From Methanomicrobiales archaeon (GTDB taxonomy: Archaea > Halobacteriota > Methanomicrobia > Methanomicrobiales > Methanospirillaceae), in NCBI GenBank assembly GCA_012729535.1, contig JAAYCY010000078.1, positions 1 to 61,435 of the forward strand: DNA of 61,435 nucleotides, read 5' to 3'. Below are positions 9,246 through 16,931 of this stretch, in pieces. The translations under genes and the position numbers were made by a program. The notes beneath the pieces were generated by a model, which worked only from the letters and a program-made list of their open reading frames with translations, was not told where the DNA came from and searched no databases. The stretch's first letter is position 1, and each line of letters begins with the position of its first letter.

Positions 9246-9798
9246 TAAAGGTTCTGAAATGAATATGAGCGATTTACAGGAAAAAGATAGAAAAATTGTG
9301 TTATTTATATTGACATTTCGATTTATGTAAATAGGATGCTGTTACCAGAGAGGGGGTTATTTTACATGATAAATCATTACAAACATGGAGGTTTTTTTTT
9401 AGGTTTTCCAATAAAAACACTACAATTTAATTAGATATCAAAAATACCTTAAAATTTTCGTTTATTAACTTTTGTTTTTAGTCTGGTATTCCTCTTTAGT
9501 TTTTTTTTAGATTTTAAATGATAATATTCCACATTTTCACAAAAAAAGAGTAATCTATAGATATCAAAAGGCAAAATTCGCATGGATTTTTCTATGCGTG
9601 CCTTTTTAGCCTGAATTTGGTAAAATAACTCATAATTATCGTATTTAGGTTTTAAGATCCGTATCATGATCTCCTGATAATTGCACCAGTCATAACACCA
9701 GCCGCATGGATGGTCTTTATTTGCGTATCCACGTCCGTGAATATGAGAACACCCACTCTAAATAATCAAAAACTGTGGGGTAATGACAAGAATTTATC
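9246..9798. other. AT-rich intergenic region between hdr and fdh operons
   Basis: About 550 bases without a convincing gene. It has poly-A and poly-T tracts and very low GC compared with its neighbours. A bulged stem-loop is present: AAAAGGCA and CGCAT (9567-9583, split by AAATT) pair with ATGCGTGCCTTTT (9594-9606), with a run of T at its 3' side on the plus strand. A TAAATAAT element at about 9759-9767 could be the fdhA promoter. A 72-codon frame at 9449-9667 on the minus strand is lysine-rich, unlike any family I know, and probably chance. Confidence 0.5.
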
Positions 9799-9828
9799 AT
9801 TTGGTACGTTAACGGATACATACCAAAT
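9799..9828 (+). promoter_or_regulatory. Inverted repeat abutting the fdhA start codon
   Basis: ATTTGGTA (9799-9806) and TACCAAAT (9821-9828) are perfect inverted 8-base arms separated by 14 bases; the right arm touches the ATG of fdhA. No Shine-Dalgarno sequence is visible. It could be an operator at the transcription start or an RNA stem controlling translation. Confidence 0.5.
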
Positions 9829-11898
9829 ATGATTACTCAGGTTCCGACCATCTGTCCCTATTGTGGTACTGGCTGTACTGTCAACCTGATTGTTAGCGAT
9901 GGGATCATCGTAGGGACTACTCCTAATATTCGTTCTCCTGTAAATGAGGGTAAATTATGTCCAAAAGGAACATATTGCTACCAGTTTGTTCACAGTCCTG
10001 ACCGTCTTAAAAAACCCCTTGTCAGGAAGGGAGATGTCTTTATTGAGACTGACTGGGACACTGCTTATCACATCATTGCAGAAAACATGAAAATATATTC
10101 TCCTGAAGAGATCGGTGTTCTAGCTTCTGCACGATGTTCAAATGAAGATAATTATGCCCTGATGAAATTTGCACGTGGGGTCCTGAAAACAAATAATATT
10201 GATCATGGTGCACGTCAATGCCATGCTTCCACGATGACCGGACTCACCCTTTCGTTCGGGATGGGAACCATGACAAATTCTATTCCTGATATTGGAGAGT
10301 CTGATTGCATTTTTTGTATTGGTTCTAATACCTTTGAACAACATCCTCTCATTGGCAGGCAGATCATTCGTGCAAAGGCTGATGGTGGCAGGTTCATCTA
10401 TGCAGACCCACGGTATACACCAACAGCCATCCAGGCAGATCTCTTTCTCCAGTTTTATAGTGGCTCAGATGTTGCAGTCCTTAATTGTATTATGGGGGAA
10501 ATCATCCGGAATGGTCTGGAAAACCGAAAGTTTATCGAATCACGTACCAGGGAATATGAGTCGCTAAAACGGGTTGTCCTGCAAAGTAAGTACACTCCGC
10601 AGGAAGTCAGTATTTTAACCGGGGTATCCAGAGAAGATCTTAAGACGGCAGCAAATTGGATTGGTACAGCAAAACGCTGTACTGTCCTATATGCAATGGG
10701 TCTCTCCCAACAGAGTGGGGGAGTTAATAATGTCCGTGCCATTGCTAACCTGATGATGCTAACTGGTAATATTGGAAGACCCGGAACAGGGATAAATGCT
10801 CTTCGTGGGCAGAATAATGTTCAGGGTGCCTGTGATATGGGTTGTCTTTCAGACAGCTTCCCCGGGTATCAGCCAGTGACTGACAGTGTTGTCCACAGGA
10901 AGATATCAAAAATATGGAAGTTTCCTGATGGCATTGCCCCTCCCCGTATAGGTTATGATATTTTACAAATGTTCCAGAAAGCCATGCATCCTCCTTTTGG
11001 AATAAAAGCAATGGTTCTAATGGGAGAAAACCCCCTGGTTTCCGAACCTGATCTGAGTACGGTGGAACATGGAATAAAAAATCTAGAATTTCTAGTAGTT
11101 TCTGATATATTCTTTACCAAAACCTGTGAACATGCAGATGTTGTGCTTCCTGCTGCATGTTATGCAGAAAAAGATGGTACTGTGACTAATACGGAACGAC
11201 GGGTTCAGAGACTGAAAAAAGCGGTTGATCCCCCCGGAGTTGCATTACCAGACTGGCAGATAATTACAAATCTTGCATCTCATATGGGGTATGGTGATCA
11301 GTTCCCCTATGAATGTCCTGCTGACATTTTTAATGAAATGACCCAGGTCTGTCCAGCTTATCAGGGAATAACCCATGAAAAACTGATGAACCCGGATGGG
11401 GTGTTCTGGCCCTGTCCTTTTGATGAGCACCCCGGAACACCAGTGCTCTACAAAGAGCGGTTTTATCATCCGGATGGAAAAGGTGTTTTCTGCCCGGTAG
11501 AATGGAAACCTCCTTCCGAACTTCCTGATTCATTGTATCCATACCGCCTGACTTCCGGGCGGGTTATCTGGCACTGGCATACCGGGACCATGACGAGAAG
11601 GAGCAAGAACCTCGCAGATGAAGTAAGTGAGGCATACATTGAAATCAATCCTGCAGATGCAGAAACTGCCGGAGTAACTGAAGGAGATGTTGTAATTGTC
11701 AGGTCAAGGAAGGGATCCTTGTCCTGCAATGTCAAGATAGCATCTGACATAAAAGCAGGGATGGTGTTTATGCCCCTTTTGTTTGATACTGCATTAAGTC
11801 GTCTGACCGGAAAACCCTCTCCAGAATCGGGGACTTCGGAATACAAATCCGTCTGTGTAGCGATTAAACCAATAATTTCTCATGACGGGGTATCATGA
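9829..11898 (+). CDS. fdhA: F420-linked formate dehydrogenase, catalytic alpha subunit (copy 1)
   Basis: Oxidises formate to CO2 at a molybdenum or tungsten bis-pterin centre; 689 residues. The N-terminal [4Fe-4S] ligands are C9, C12, C16 and C44. The metal ligand is C131 in GARQCHAST, a cysteine rather than selenocysteine. Further family blocks are GRPGTGINALRGQNNVQGAC, MGENPLVSEPD and the C-terminal IWHWHTGTMTRRS cofactor segment. It overlaps fdhB by four bases (ATGA). It is divergent from the hdr operon, which suggests that this isoenzyme is the electron donor to HdrA/MvhD. The usual ARLCH wording is ARQCH here, a small difference from copy 2. Confidence 0.95.
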   Translation: MITQVPTICPYCGTGCTVNLIVSDGIIVGTTPNIRSPVNEGKLCPKGTYCYQFVHSPDRLKKPLVRKGDVFIETDWDTAYHIIAENMKIYSPEEIGVLASARCSNEDNYALMKFARGVLKTNNIDHGARQCHASTMTGLTLSFGMGTMTNSIPDIGESDCIFCIGSNTFEQHPLIGRQIIRAKADGGRFIYADPRYTPTAIQADLFLQFYSGSDVAVLNCIMGEIIRNGLENRKFIESRTREYESLKRVVLQSKYTPQEVSILTGVSREDLKTAANWIGTAKRCTVLYAMGLSQQSGGVNNVRAIANLMMLTGNIGRPGTGINALRGQNNVQGACDMGCLSDSFPGYQPVTDSVVHRKISKIWKFPDGIAPPRIGYDILQMFQKAMHPPFGIKAMVLMGENPLVSEPDLSTVEHGIKNLEFLVVSDIFFTKTCEHADVVLPAACYAEKDGTVTNTERRVQRLKKAVDPPGVALPDWQIITNLASHMGYGDQFPYECPADIFNEMTQVCPAYQGITHEKLMNPDGVFWPCPFDEHPGTPVLYKERFYHPDGKGVFCPVEWKPPSELPDSLYPYRLTSGRVIWHWHTGTMTRRSKNLADEVSEAYIEINPADAETAGVTEGDVVIVRSRKGSLSCNVKIASDIKAGMVFMPLLFDTALSRLTGKPSPESGTSEYKSVCVAIKPIISHDGVS

Positions 11899-13151
11899 AC
11901 GCTTCGCTCTTTTATGGCTGGTCAACTAGTGAACAAGTCCGCAACAGTGCAGCATCAGGAGGCTTTGTTACCGGTATCCTGCTCTCTCTTCTCAATGAAG
12001 GAATGGTTGATGCAGTATGCACCCTCGAGAAAGGAGAGGACCTGTTTGATCCAAGGCCGGTTTTGATTACTGACCCACACGATCTTCCTGCAACAACAGG
12101 TTCTCTGTATTGTGGAACAGTTCTTACCGCAGACTGGATCATTCAGGCAACAATGACTAATCCGGGTATGAAAATTGCTGCCGTTGTAAAAGGCTGTGAT
12201 GCCAAGGCTGTAATCGAACTGGTCAAACGACACAAACTGGAACGTGATGATCTCTTTCTTATCGGTCTGAACTGTAGCGGGACAATATCCCCGACAAAGG
12301 CCAGGTCATTTATCCGGAATGTCTGCAAAACCGATCCAGATTCTGTCCGTGAATTAACTATCCGGAATGGCAGACTTTATGTTATCACTCCGGATACTAC
12401 TTTTGAATACTCTCTTGATAATATTGAAGAGTCAGGATTTGGAAGACGTGATGCCTGCAGGAGATGTGATATCCCGATTCCCCGGCAGTGTGACATTGTC
12501 TGTGGAACCTGGGGTCTTGTTGGTGACAATGTCAAAAGCGCAACATTTGTTGAAGTTTGTTCTAAAAAAGGGTTAAAAATACTTGATCAGGCCAGAAAGA
12601 GCGGATATGTAGAACTGTTTCCCGCTGATCAGAAGGGAATCCTGGCAAGGTCACGGGTTGAGGCAGCGATGCTAACTCTTTCAGCAAATAATAAAAGAGC
12701 CATGTTTTCAAAGATGGGCTCCGGGTTTTCAAGGCTGACCTGGATTATGAAGGAGACGTCACGGTGCATAAAATGCTACCAGTGTTCTCATGCCTGCCCT
12801 CTCTGCACCTGTACTGAATGCCAGACAAAAAAACCATGGCTTGTAAAACCTGGCGAAATTCCACCTCCTTTCATGTTCCACCTGATCCGGTTCTCCCATA
12901 TTGCCGATTCGTGTATCAATTGCGGGCAGTGTGAAGACCGGTGTGCCATGGATATTCCTGTTTCTCTCATGATGCATGCCATGCAGGATGAATTACAACA
13001 GAAATTTGGGTATAAACCGGGCTGGCCGGAAGGAATGCCTGTGCTTGCGAAAGTAAACCAGTACGAGGAATGGGAACATTACTATGGTAACCGGTATGAT
13101 GAGATGATCCGTCTTTTTAGCAAGACTGTCGTGCCTGATAATGCGGAATAA
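11895..13151 (+). CDS. fdhB: F420-linked formate dehydrogenase, beta subunit (copy 1)
   Basis: A 418-residue flavin and iron-sulfur subunit that passes formate electrons to coenzyme F420 or to Hdr. The N-terminal half has the F420-binding FrhB/FdhB-like fold (SAASGGFVTGILLSLL; TGSLYCGT; VVKGCDAKA). The middle has GFGRRDACRRC. Two cluster motifs occur near the C-terminus, CIKCYQCSHACPLC and CINCGQCEDRCAMDIP. It starts inside the fdhA stop (ATGA) and is therefore coupled to it. Confidence 0.95.
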   Translation: MNASLFYGWSTSEQVRNSAASGGFVTGILLSLLNEGMVDAVCTLEKGEDLFDPRPVLITDPHDLPATTGSLYCGTVLTADWIIQATMTNPGMKIAAVVKGCDAKAVIELVKRHKLERDDLFLIGLNCSGTISPTKARSFIRNVCKTDPDSVRELTIRNGRLYVITPDTTFEYSLDNIEESGFGRRDACRRCDIPIPRQCDIVCGTWGLVGDNVKSATFVEVCSKKGLKILDQARKSGYVELFPADQKGILARSRVEAAMLTLSANNKRAMFSKMGSGFSRLTWIMKETSRCIKCYQCSHACPLCTCTECQTKKPWLVKPGEIPPPFMFHLIRFSHIADSCINCGQCEDRCAMDIPVSLMMHAMQDELQQKFGYKPGWPEGMPVLAKVNQYEEWEHYYGNRYDEMIRLFSKTVVPDNAE

Positions 13152-13173
13152 GCATTATCTCATATTCAAGCGG

Positions 13174-13728
13174 TTAAAAGAGTTCTTTCCTAAAAGGAAA
13201 TCCACAGACCTTGAGTACATCTTCCTGTGTTACCAGTCTTGACTGTTGCCTTCTGGATGAGAGGTCAGAGAGATAGAAAATTGATAGGGGAATGGGAAGC
13301 CCGTAAATTTTTGCATAACTGACTTCAGGAATATCACGGGAAAAAAAGTTGCGTATTGTTCCCCGGTCCACAACAACTCCCATTTCCTGGAGGATTTTTG
13401 CACTATGGTTAAAGGGATGTACTCGTGCAAGGGTCATGCAAAGGTCGATTACCGGTGATCCAAACTTGGTATTCGGGTAAAAAGGTGCCATTGCATAACA
13501 GAGTTTTCCACATTGTTTGCAGTAATACCGGGTTACCAGGACATTAATGATCCGCTTTTCACCGTCTACAATTATCGTTGCAAACCGCTTTTTCCTGTTA
13601 TCATGGTACCTTATCTCTCCCTTGCAGTGAGGACAATGCTCAAGAAGGGTAAATTCCATTCCTTCAACTCCTGATAGTGCATTCAGGACTACTGAAGAGA
13701 TAAGAGATGGTATTTTTATACTTTTCAC
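13174..13728 (-). CDS. Zinc-ribbon/helix-turn-helix protein of unknown function (paralogue of 24941-25486)
   Basis: A 184-residue protein with CPHC (about residues 32-35) and CKQC (about 70-73), a likely zinc ribbon, followed by a helical segment (FNHSAKILQEMGVVVDRGTI) that looks like a helix-turn-helix. The first two thirds recall the N-terminal DNA-binding half of some transposases, but no DDE catalytic domain follows, so it may be a domesticated DNA-binding protein. A second copy, similar over the whole length, lies at 24941-25486. The start is a GTG at 13728 with AAGGT five bases upstream. It is convergent with fdhB. The function is unknown; a regulator is one possibility. Confidence 0.65.
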   Translation of the reverse strand: MKSIKIPSLISSVVLNALSGVEGMEFTLLEHCPHCKGEIRYHDNRKKRFATIIVDGEKRIINVLVTRYYCKQCGKLCYAMAPFYPNTKFGSPVIDLCMTLARVHPFNHSAKILQEMGVVVDRGTIRNFFSRDIPEVSYAKIYGLPIPLSIFYLSDLSSRRQQSRLVTQEDVLKVCGFPFRKELF

Positions 13729-13794
13729 AGGAACCTTCCGGACAAAATTCTCTATAGTATTCTTTATGAGGTTCCTATTGAATTATCCAGTTTT

Positions 13795-14118
13795 TTATTT
13801 TTGACAAAAAGGATCAGAAGAGTCAACAAATTCTTTTGTCTCTTCAGATTCTGATATATCCTCTTGTTTTTTATGACCAGGTATTTCCATGAGGAGCAGA
13901 TGCATTATACCTCCGCATGATTTGCACAGGTAAAAATCTTCATGCCAACACTGAGTACAGGCCCATCTTCCGCAAATAACGCACTGTTTAAGCCCGGACA
14001 ATGGCCCTGAGGAATGACAGAGATCGCAGGTATACCTGGAAAAAGATTCCGGATCCCGTAAAGGAGGATCATTATCCTTTCTGACCCGTTTAATTTCTTT
14101 TTTCAGGGCTGAAAACAT
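13795..14118 (-). CDS. Small cysteine-rich zinc-finger protein
   Basis: About 107 residues from the ATG at 14118. It has paired cysteines typical of a treble-clef or double zinc site: CDLCHSSG, CVICGRWACTQC and CKSCGG within about residues 31-70, followed by an acidic tail. No family is recognised. It is the last gene of the minus-strand operon starting at 16198. The start is uncertain: GGAGGG lies only one base before this ATG, and a longer frame to 14208 would overlap the previous gene by 68 bases. A scaffold or nucleic-acid-binding role is possible but unproven. Confidence 0.55.
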   Translation of the reverse strand: MFSALKKEIKRVRKDNDPPLRDPESFSRYTCDLCHSSGPLSGLKQCVICGRWACTQCWHEDFYLCKSCGGIMHLLLMEIPGHKKQEDISESEETKEFVDSSDPFCQK

Positions 14119-14140
14119 CCCTCCGGATGATTCATCCCCT

Positions 14141-14485
14141 CTACTTTTTGGTATCAAGTGATTTTTCCAGTGCATCAAGTCGTGCCTCAAGGGAAGAGAG
14201 GTTACCAAGGAACTCGCTTTCGAACTGTTTCATCTCGGCAATTTTACTTTCATCGGAATCCAGTATAGTTTCATATTTCTCTTTAAACCGTTTTACTTTA
14301 GGCCTTCTCACCACTCCCCATTCTTCCACCAGATTGGCGAATCTCCGGTCAAGGTACTCATCAACCCTGCTTTCAACGGGTCTTCGCAGGGATATCCGTC
14401 CCGAAGAACCCTGGTAGAACCAGAAGAGAAGAAATGCAACGACCAGGAGGATGAGGATTATCAGGAGGATTTCTATGAGTGTCAT
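14141..14485 (-). CDS. Membrane-anchored coiled-coil protein with DEYLDRRF...EEW motif
   Basis: A 114-residue protein. A hydrophobic N-terminal helix (about residues 3-26) is followed by a basic stretch and a charged coiled coil. The block DEYLDRRFANLVEEWGVV recurs in altered form in the next two upstream genes, showing that the three are paralogues. The gene starts in the ATGA overlap with the previous stop. No known family is recognised. The predicted arrangement is one membrane anchor with a cytoplasmic rod. Confidence 0.65.
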   Translation of the reverse strand: MTLIEILLIILILLVVAFLLFWFYQGSSGRISLRRPVESRVDEYLDRRFANLVEEWGVVRRPKVKRFKEKYETILDSDESKIAEMKQFESEFLGNLSSLEARLDALEKSLDTKK

Positions 14486-14703
14486 TTCATCTTCTCCCGG
14501 AGTGCCCGGATCCTCTGCTCCATATGGTCCATTTTGTCCTGAGACTCCCGTTCAAAGGTTTTCAGTTCCTCAATTTCTTTCATGACCTTACGGTACCGCT
14601 GTGACAGGTCACGGATGTCAGAAGTTGTGGATACCTGCCATTCCTCTATCATGCTTTTCATCCGGCGATCAAGGTAGGCGTTCATGTAATTGTCCGTAAT
14701 CAT
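14482..14703 (-). CDS. Short soluble coiled-coil protein with AYLDRRM...EEW motif
   Basis: A 73-residue protein with no membrane helix. AYLDRRMKSMIEEWQV near residues 9-24 matches the motif of the adjacent genes, then a heptad-rich coiled coil runs to the end. Its ATG overlaps the stop of the upstream gene (ATGA) and has GGAGG seven bases before it. It probably assembles with its paralogues. Unknown function. Confidence 0.62.
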   Translation of the reverse strand: MITDNYMNAYLDRRMKSMIEEWQVSTTSDIRDLSQRYRKVMKEIEELKTFERESQDKMDHMEQRIRALREKMK

Positions 14704-14996
14704 TTATTCGCCTCCAGGTCCGAAATCGCCTTACCTATAGAATCAGCCCGTTTTTTAAGAGTGTCTTTTTCAGCATAGAGTCGCCCGACTTCGTAGCTGA
14801 GGTGGTCAAGTCTGCGTTCATATTCCCTGATATCTGCTTCTGTTATCAGGCCCCACTCATCGATTATGGTCTGAAAATTCTTGTCAAAGTAAGTATCTAT
14901 TTTCCGGTCAAAGGTCGGTACCCGTTCACTCAGACCGGTTTGAAAACCGTCAATATTTCTAAAGAATTTTCTTGTATTTTCTGATGTTTCAAACAT
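14700..14996 (-). CDS. Short soluble coiled-coil protein with TYFDKNF...DEW motif
   Basis: About 98 residues from the ATG at 14996, which has AGGTG six bases upstream; an in-frame GTG at 15005 is the alternative start. TYFDKNFQTIIDEWGLITEA near residues 33-52 is the third version of the motif shared with the two downstream genes. The remainder is a charged coiled coil. It is coupled by ATGA to the next gene. Unknown function. Confidence 0.62.
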   Translation of the reverse strand: MFETSENTRKFFRNIDGFQTGLSERVPTFDRKIDTYFDKNFQTIIDEWGLITEADIREYERRLDHLSYEVGRLYAEKDTLKKRADSIGKAISDLEANK

Positions 14997-15005
14997 GTAT
15001 TTCAC

Positions 15006-15383
15006 CTAGATCTTTTTCTCTTCAGATTCTATACGGTCTATCATCAGGTCAAGTTTCTCACGCTTGACGTAGTTTTCAAGTCTTTTAAGTCTTCCTTCAA
15101 TTGTTTTTTGTTTCATGAAGATGTCTGTTTCAAGTTCGAGGTTTGACTCTTCAATTTCTTTGAGAGATGTAATCTGGTCTGTTGACAGACGAAGTGAAGG
15201 TTGAACCGTTGGAGCTACATCCTGTTTGATAATCTGCAGTTTGTCTCGTTCCAGTTCCAGTTCCAGTTTTCTTGTATTAGTCTTCATTAGTCTGATTTCC
15301 CTGATTACCAGGTAGATCATAATAAGTATGACCAGCAGGACTGAAATTCCTATAAGGCCTTCCTGGGTGAAGGATATTTCCAA
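15006..15383 (-). CDS. Membrane-anchored coiled-coil protein, TTG start
   Basis: A 125-residue protein with one N-terminal membrane helix (about residues 10-27) followed by a long charged coiled coil. The start is a TTG at 15383, decided by GGAGGGG five bases upstream and by the upstream stop codon lying in between. It does not clearly carry the EEW motif of the next three genes. It lies two bases after the TrkA-C-like gene. Unknown function, probably a structural partner in the same assembly. Confidence 0.6.
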   Translation of the reverse strand: MEISFTQEGLIGISVLLVILIMIYLVIREIRLMKTNTRKLELELERDKLQIIKQDVAPTVQPSLRLSTDQITSLKEIEESNLELETDIFMKQKTIEGRLKRLENYVKREKLDLMIDRIESEEKKI

Positions 15384-15385
15384 GG

Positions 15386-16198
15386 TTACCCCTCCAGCAT
15401 CCTGGTCACAAATCCTATGGCATCTTCAGAGCCGGTGATGTATGCTACATCTCCTTTTTGGAGAATTGTATCTGGTCCGAAGGTCAGAACCTGCTTATCT
15501 CTCTGGATTGCAACAATTTTCGCTTCAGGTGGGAGGGTAAGGTTTCCTACGGTTCTTCCTGACGCAAATGACACAACAGCAGCTGAACATGTTCCTTCTG
15601 CACCGGTCAGAAGGCTACGGACCTTTTTAGCATCCTCGCTTGCAAGGATTGCCAGTCCTTTTTCAACCTCTGGAGAAAATTTACCGATGGGCAGTTTTTC
15701 TTTAATTGCTTCAGCGGAACTCTTCGCTGCCTTGGCAATCTTGTCTCCGACAGGTTTTGTGTCAGTCTTTACCTTTTTAGTCAGTTCTTTTGCCTTGGCT
15801 CCTACTTTTTCCGCTGTCTCTGCTGCATCTTTCTGGAGTTTCCCGGCAGATTCTGTTATCTTGGTACTTAATTCCTGTGCTCCTCCCTTGATTTGTTCAG
15901 CAGTTTTATCTGCAGCGGTCATTATCTGCTCCTCGAGAGGTATTTTACGTCGTACGAATACTTCACCACCATCAGGAATTTTGAGTTTTTTCAGATCTTC
16001 TCCACTTATCCGGATGGTTCCGTCTTCAACGAGTTCATCTGCAAAGACTGTCAGGGTAAGGGTGGCCCCTGCTTTTGTGCTCACTTCCACTTCTGCCTGT
16101 TCCTCAATCGCAAGCAATGAAAGGAGTTTTTGATGTATGCGGGCTCTTCCGTGACCGGGCATTGCCCGTTTCACAGCCTGCAGGGTAGCTTCCTCCAT
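15386..16198 (-). CDS. Protein with C-terminal TrkA-C (RCK_C)-like domain and helical linker
   Basis: A 270-residue protein and the first gene of the operon. The N-terminal part (about 1-85) is a beta-rich module. The middle (about 90-175) is an alanine/lysine-rich amphipathic helix resembling LEA or phasin-like rods. The C-terminal 70 residues (VGNLTLPPEAKIVAIQRDKQ; KGDVAYITGSEDAIGFV) match the TrkA-C fold, which binds small ligands such as cyclic dinucleotides in potassium channels. There is no channel or TrkA-N domain here. It may be a ligand-sensing cap on the coiled-coil proteins encoded downstream; that is inference. Confidence 0.7.
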   Translation of the reverse strand: MEEATLQAVKRAMPGHGRARIHQKLLSLLAIEEQAEVEVSTKAGATLTLTVFADELVEDGTIRISGEDLKKLKIPDGGEVFVRRKIPLEEQIMTAADKTAEQIKGGAQELSTKITESAGKLQKDAAETAEKVGAKAKELTKKVKTDTKPVGDKIAKAAKSSAEAIKEKLPIGKFSPEVEKGLAILASEDAKKVRSLLTGAEGTCSAAVVSFASGRTVGNLTLPPEAKIVAIQRDKQVLTFGPDTILQKGDVAYITGSEDAIGFVTRMLEG

Positions 16199-16337
16199 GG
16201 GGTTTAATCAGGTGATATTCTTTTTCAATCTTTCGGTTTAGCACAAAAGTAAATCAGAACCTATAATGCTGCCAGTGAGAATTACAGATTGCGGTCTTTT
16301 TGTTCTCGAAATAAAAGGTCCGAGAGGATAAATTGCC

Positions 16338-16925
16338 ATGGGAATAAAAGAGTTAATTGAGGGTAATAACCGATTTGTTGCTGAAACTTTCGCGCAAGAG
16401 AAGAATAAATTTGACAACCTGCTAAAAGGACAACACCCACATAGCCTGGTAGTAACCTGCAGTGACTCACGAACTCCTCCAGAGATGTTTTTCGGATGTG
16501 GTCCAGGAGAAATTTTTGTTCATCGAAATATTGGTAACATGGTTGTTCCAGGTGACTGGAATTTTGCCACGGTTCTTGAATATGCCGTTTGTCACCTTCA
16601 TGTAAAAACTGTTGTGGTCTGTGGTCATGAGAAATGTGGTGCCATAAAAGCTTTGGCTGGTGAAGGTGGTTCTGATTCATTTATTCCAGGATGGCTTGCA
16701 CATGCAAAACCGGCACTGGAAAGACTGAATGCACGGATGAAAAAACCTTCATCAGAACCGGAAATCAATGAATGGTTAAAAGAACTTGAGAAAGAAAATA
16801 TTCGTCTTCAACTAGAAAACCTGATGACTTATCCGATGGTTGTTTCGGGTATCAGCAAAAAAAATCTGGAAATATGTGGAATGTACTGGGATATGACTTC
16901 AGGAAAAATTGTGCTGGTTGAATAA
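16338..16925 (+). CDS. Beta-class carbonic anhydrase
   Basis: Interconverts CO2 and bicarbonate; 195 residues. Zinc ligands and the catalytic pair appear in CSDSRTPPE (about residues 41-49) and CGHEKCGAIKAL (about 95-106), with the family segment FVHRNIGNMV between. Length is typical. The gene stands alone. In a methanogen it would help supply CO2 for formylmethanofuran synthesis, or bicarbonate for carboxylases. A GAGAGG element lies about nine bases before the ATG. Confidence 0.94.
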   Translation: MGIKELIEGNNRFVAETFAQEKNKFDNLLKGQHPHSLVVTCSDSRTPPEMFFGCGPGEIFVHRNIGNMVVPGDWNFATVLEYAVCHLHVKTVVVCGHEKCGAIKALAGEGGSDSFIPGWLAHAKPALERLNARMKKPSSEPEINEWLKELEKENIRLQLENLMTYPMVVSGISKKNLEICGMYWDMTSGKIVLVE

Positions 16926-16931
16926 AGGAAA

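Noticed and set aside
9449..9667. 72-codon minus-strand gene
   Set aside because: Lysine-rich, in very AT-rich DNA, no family resemblance, and it spans a stem-loop; likely a chance frame.
9829..11898. Selenocysteine in FdhA
   Set aside because: The metal-ligand position is a cysteine codon in both copies and no in-frame TGA interrupts either gene.
13174..13728. Insertion-sequence transposase
   Set aside because: The zinc-ribbon and HTH part resembles a transposase N-terminus, but there is no DDE domain and no terminal inverted repeats were seen around either copy.
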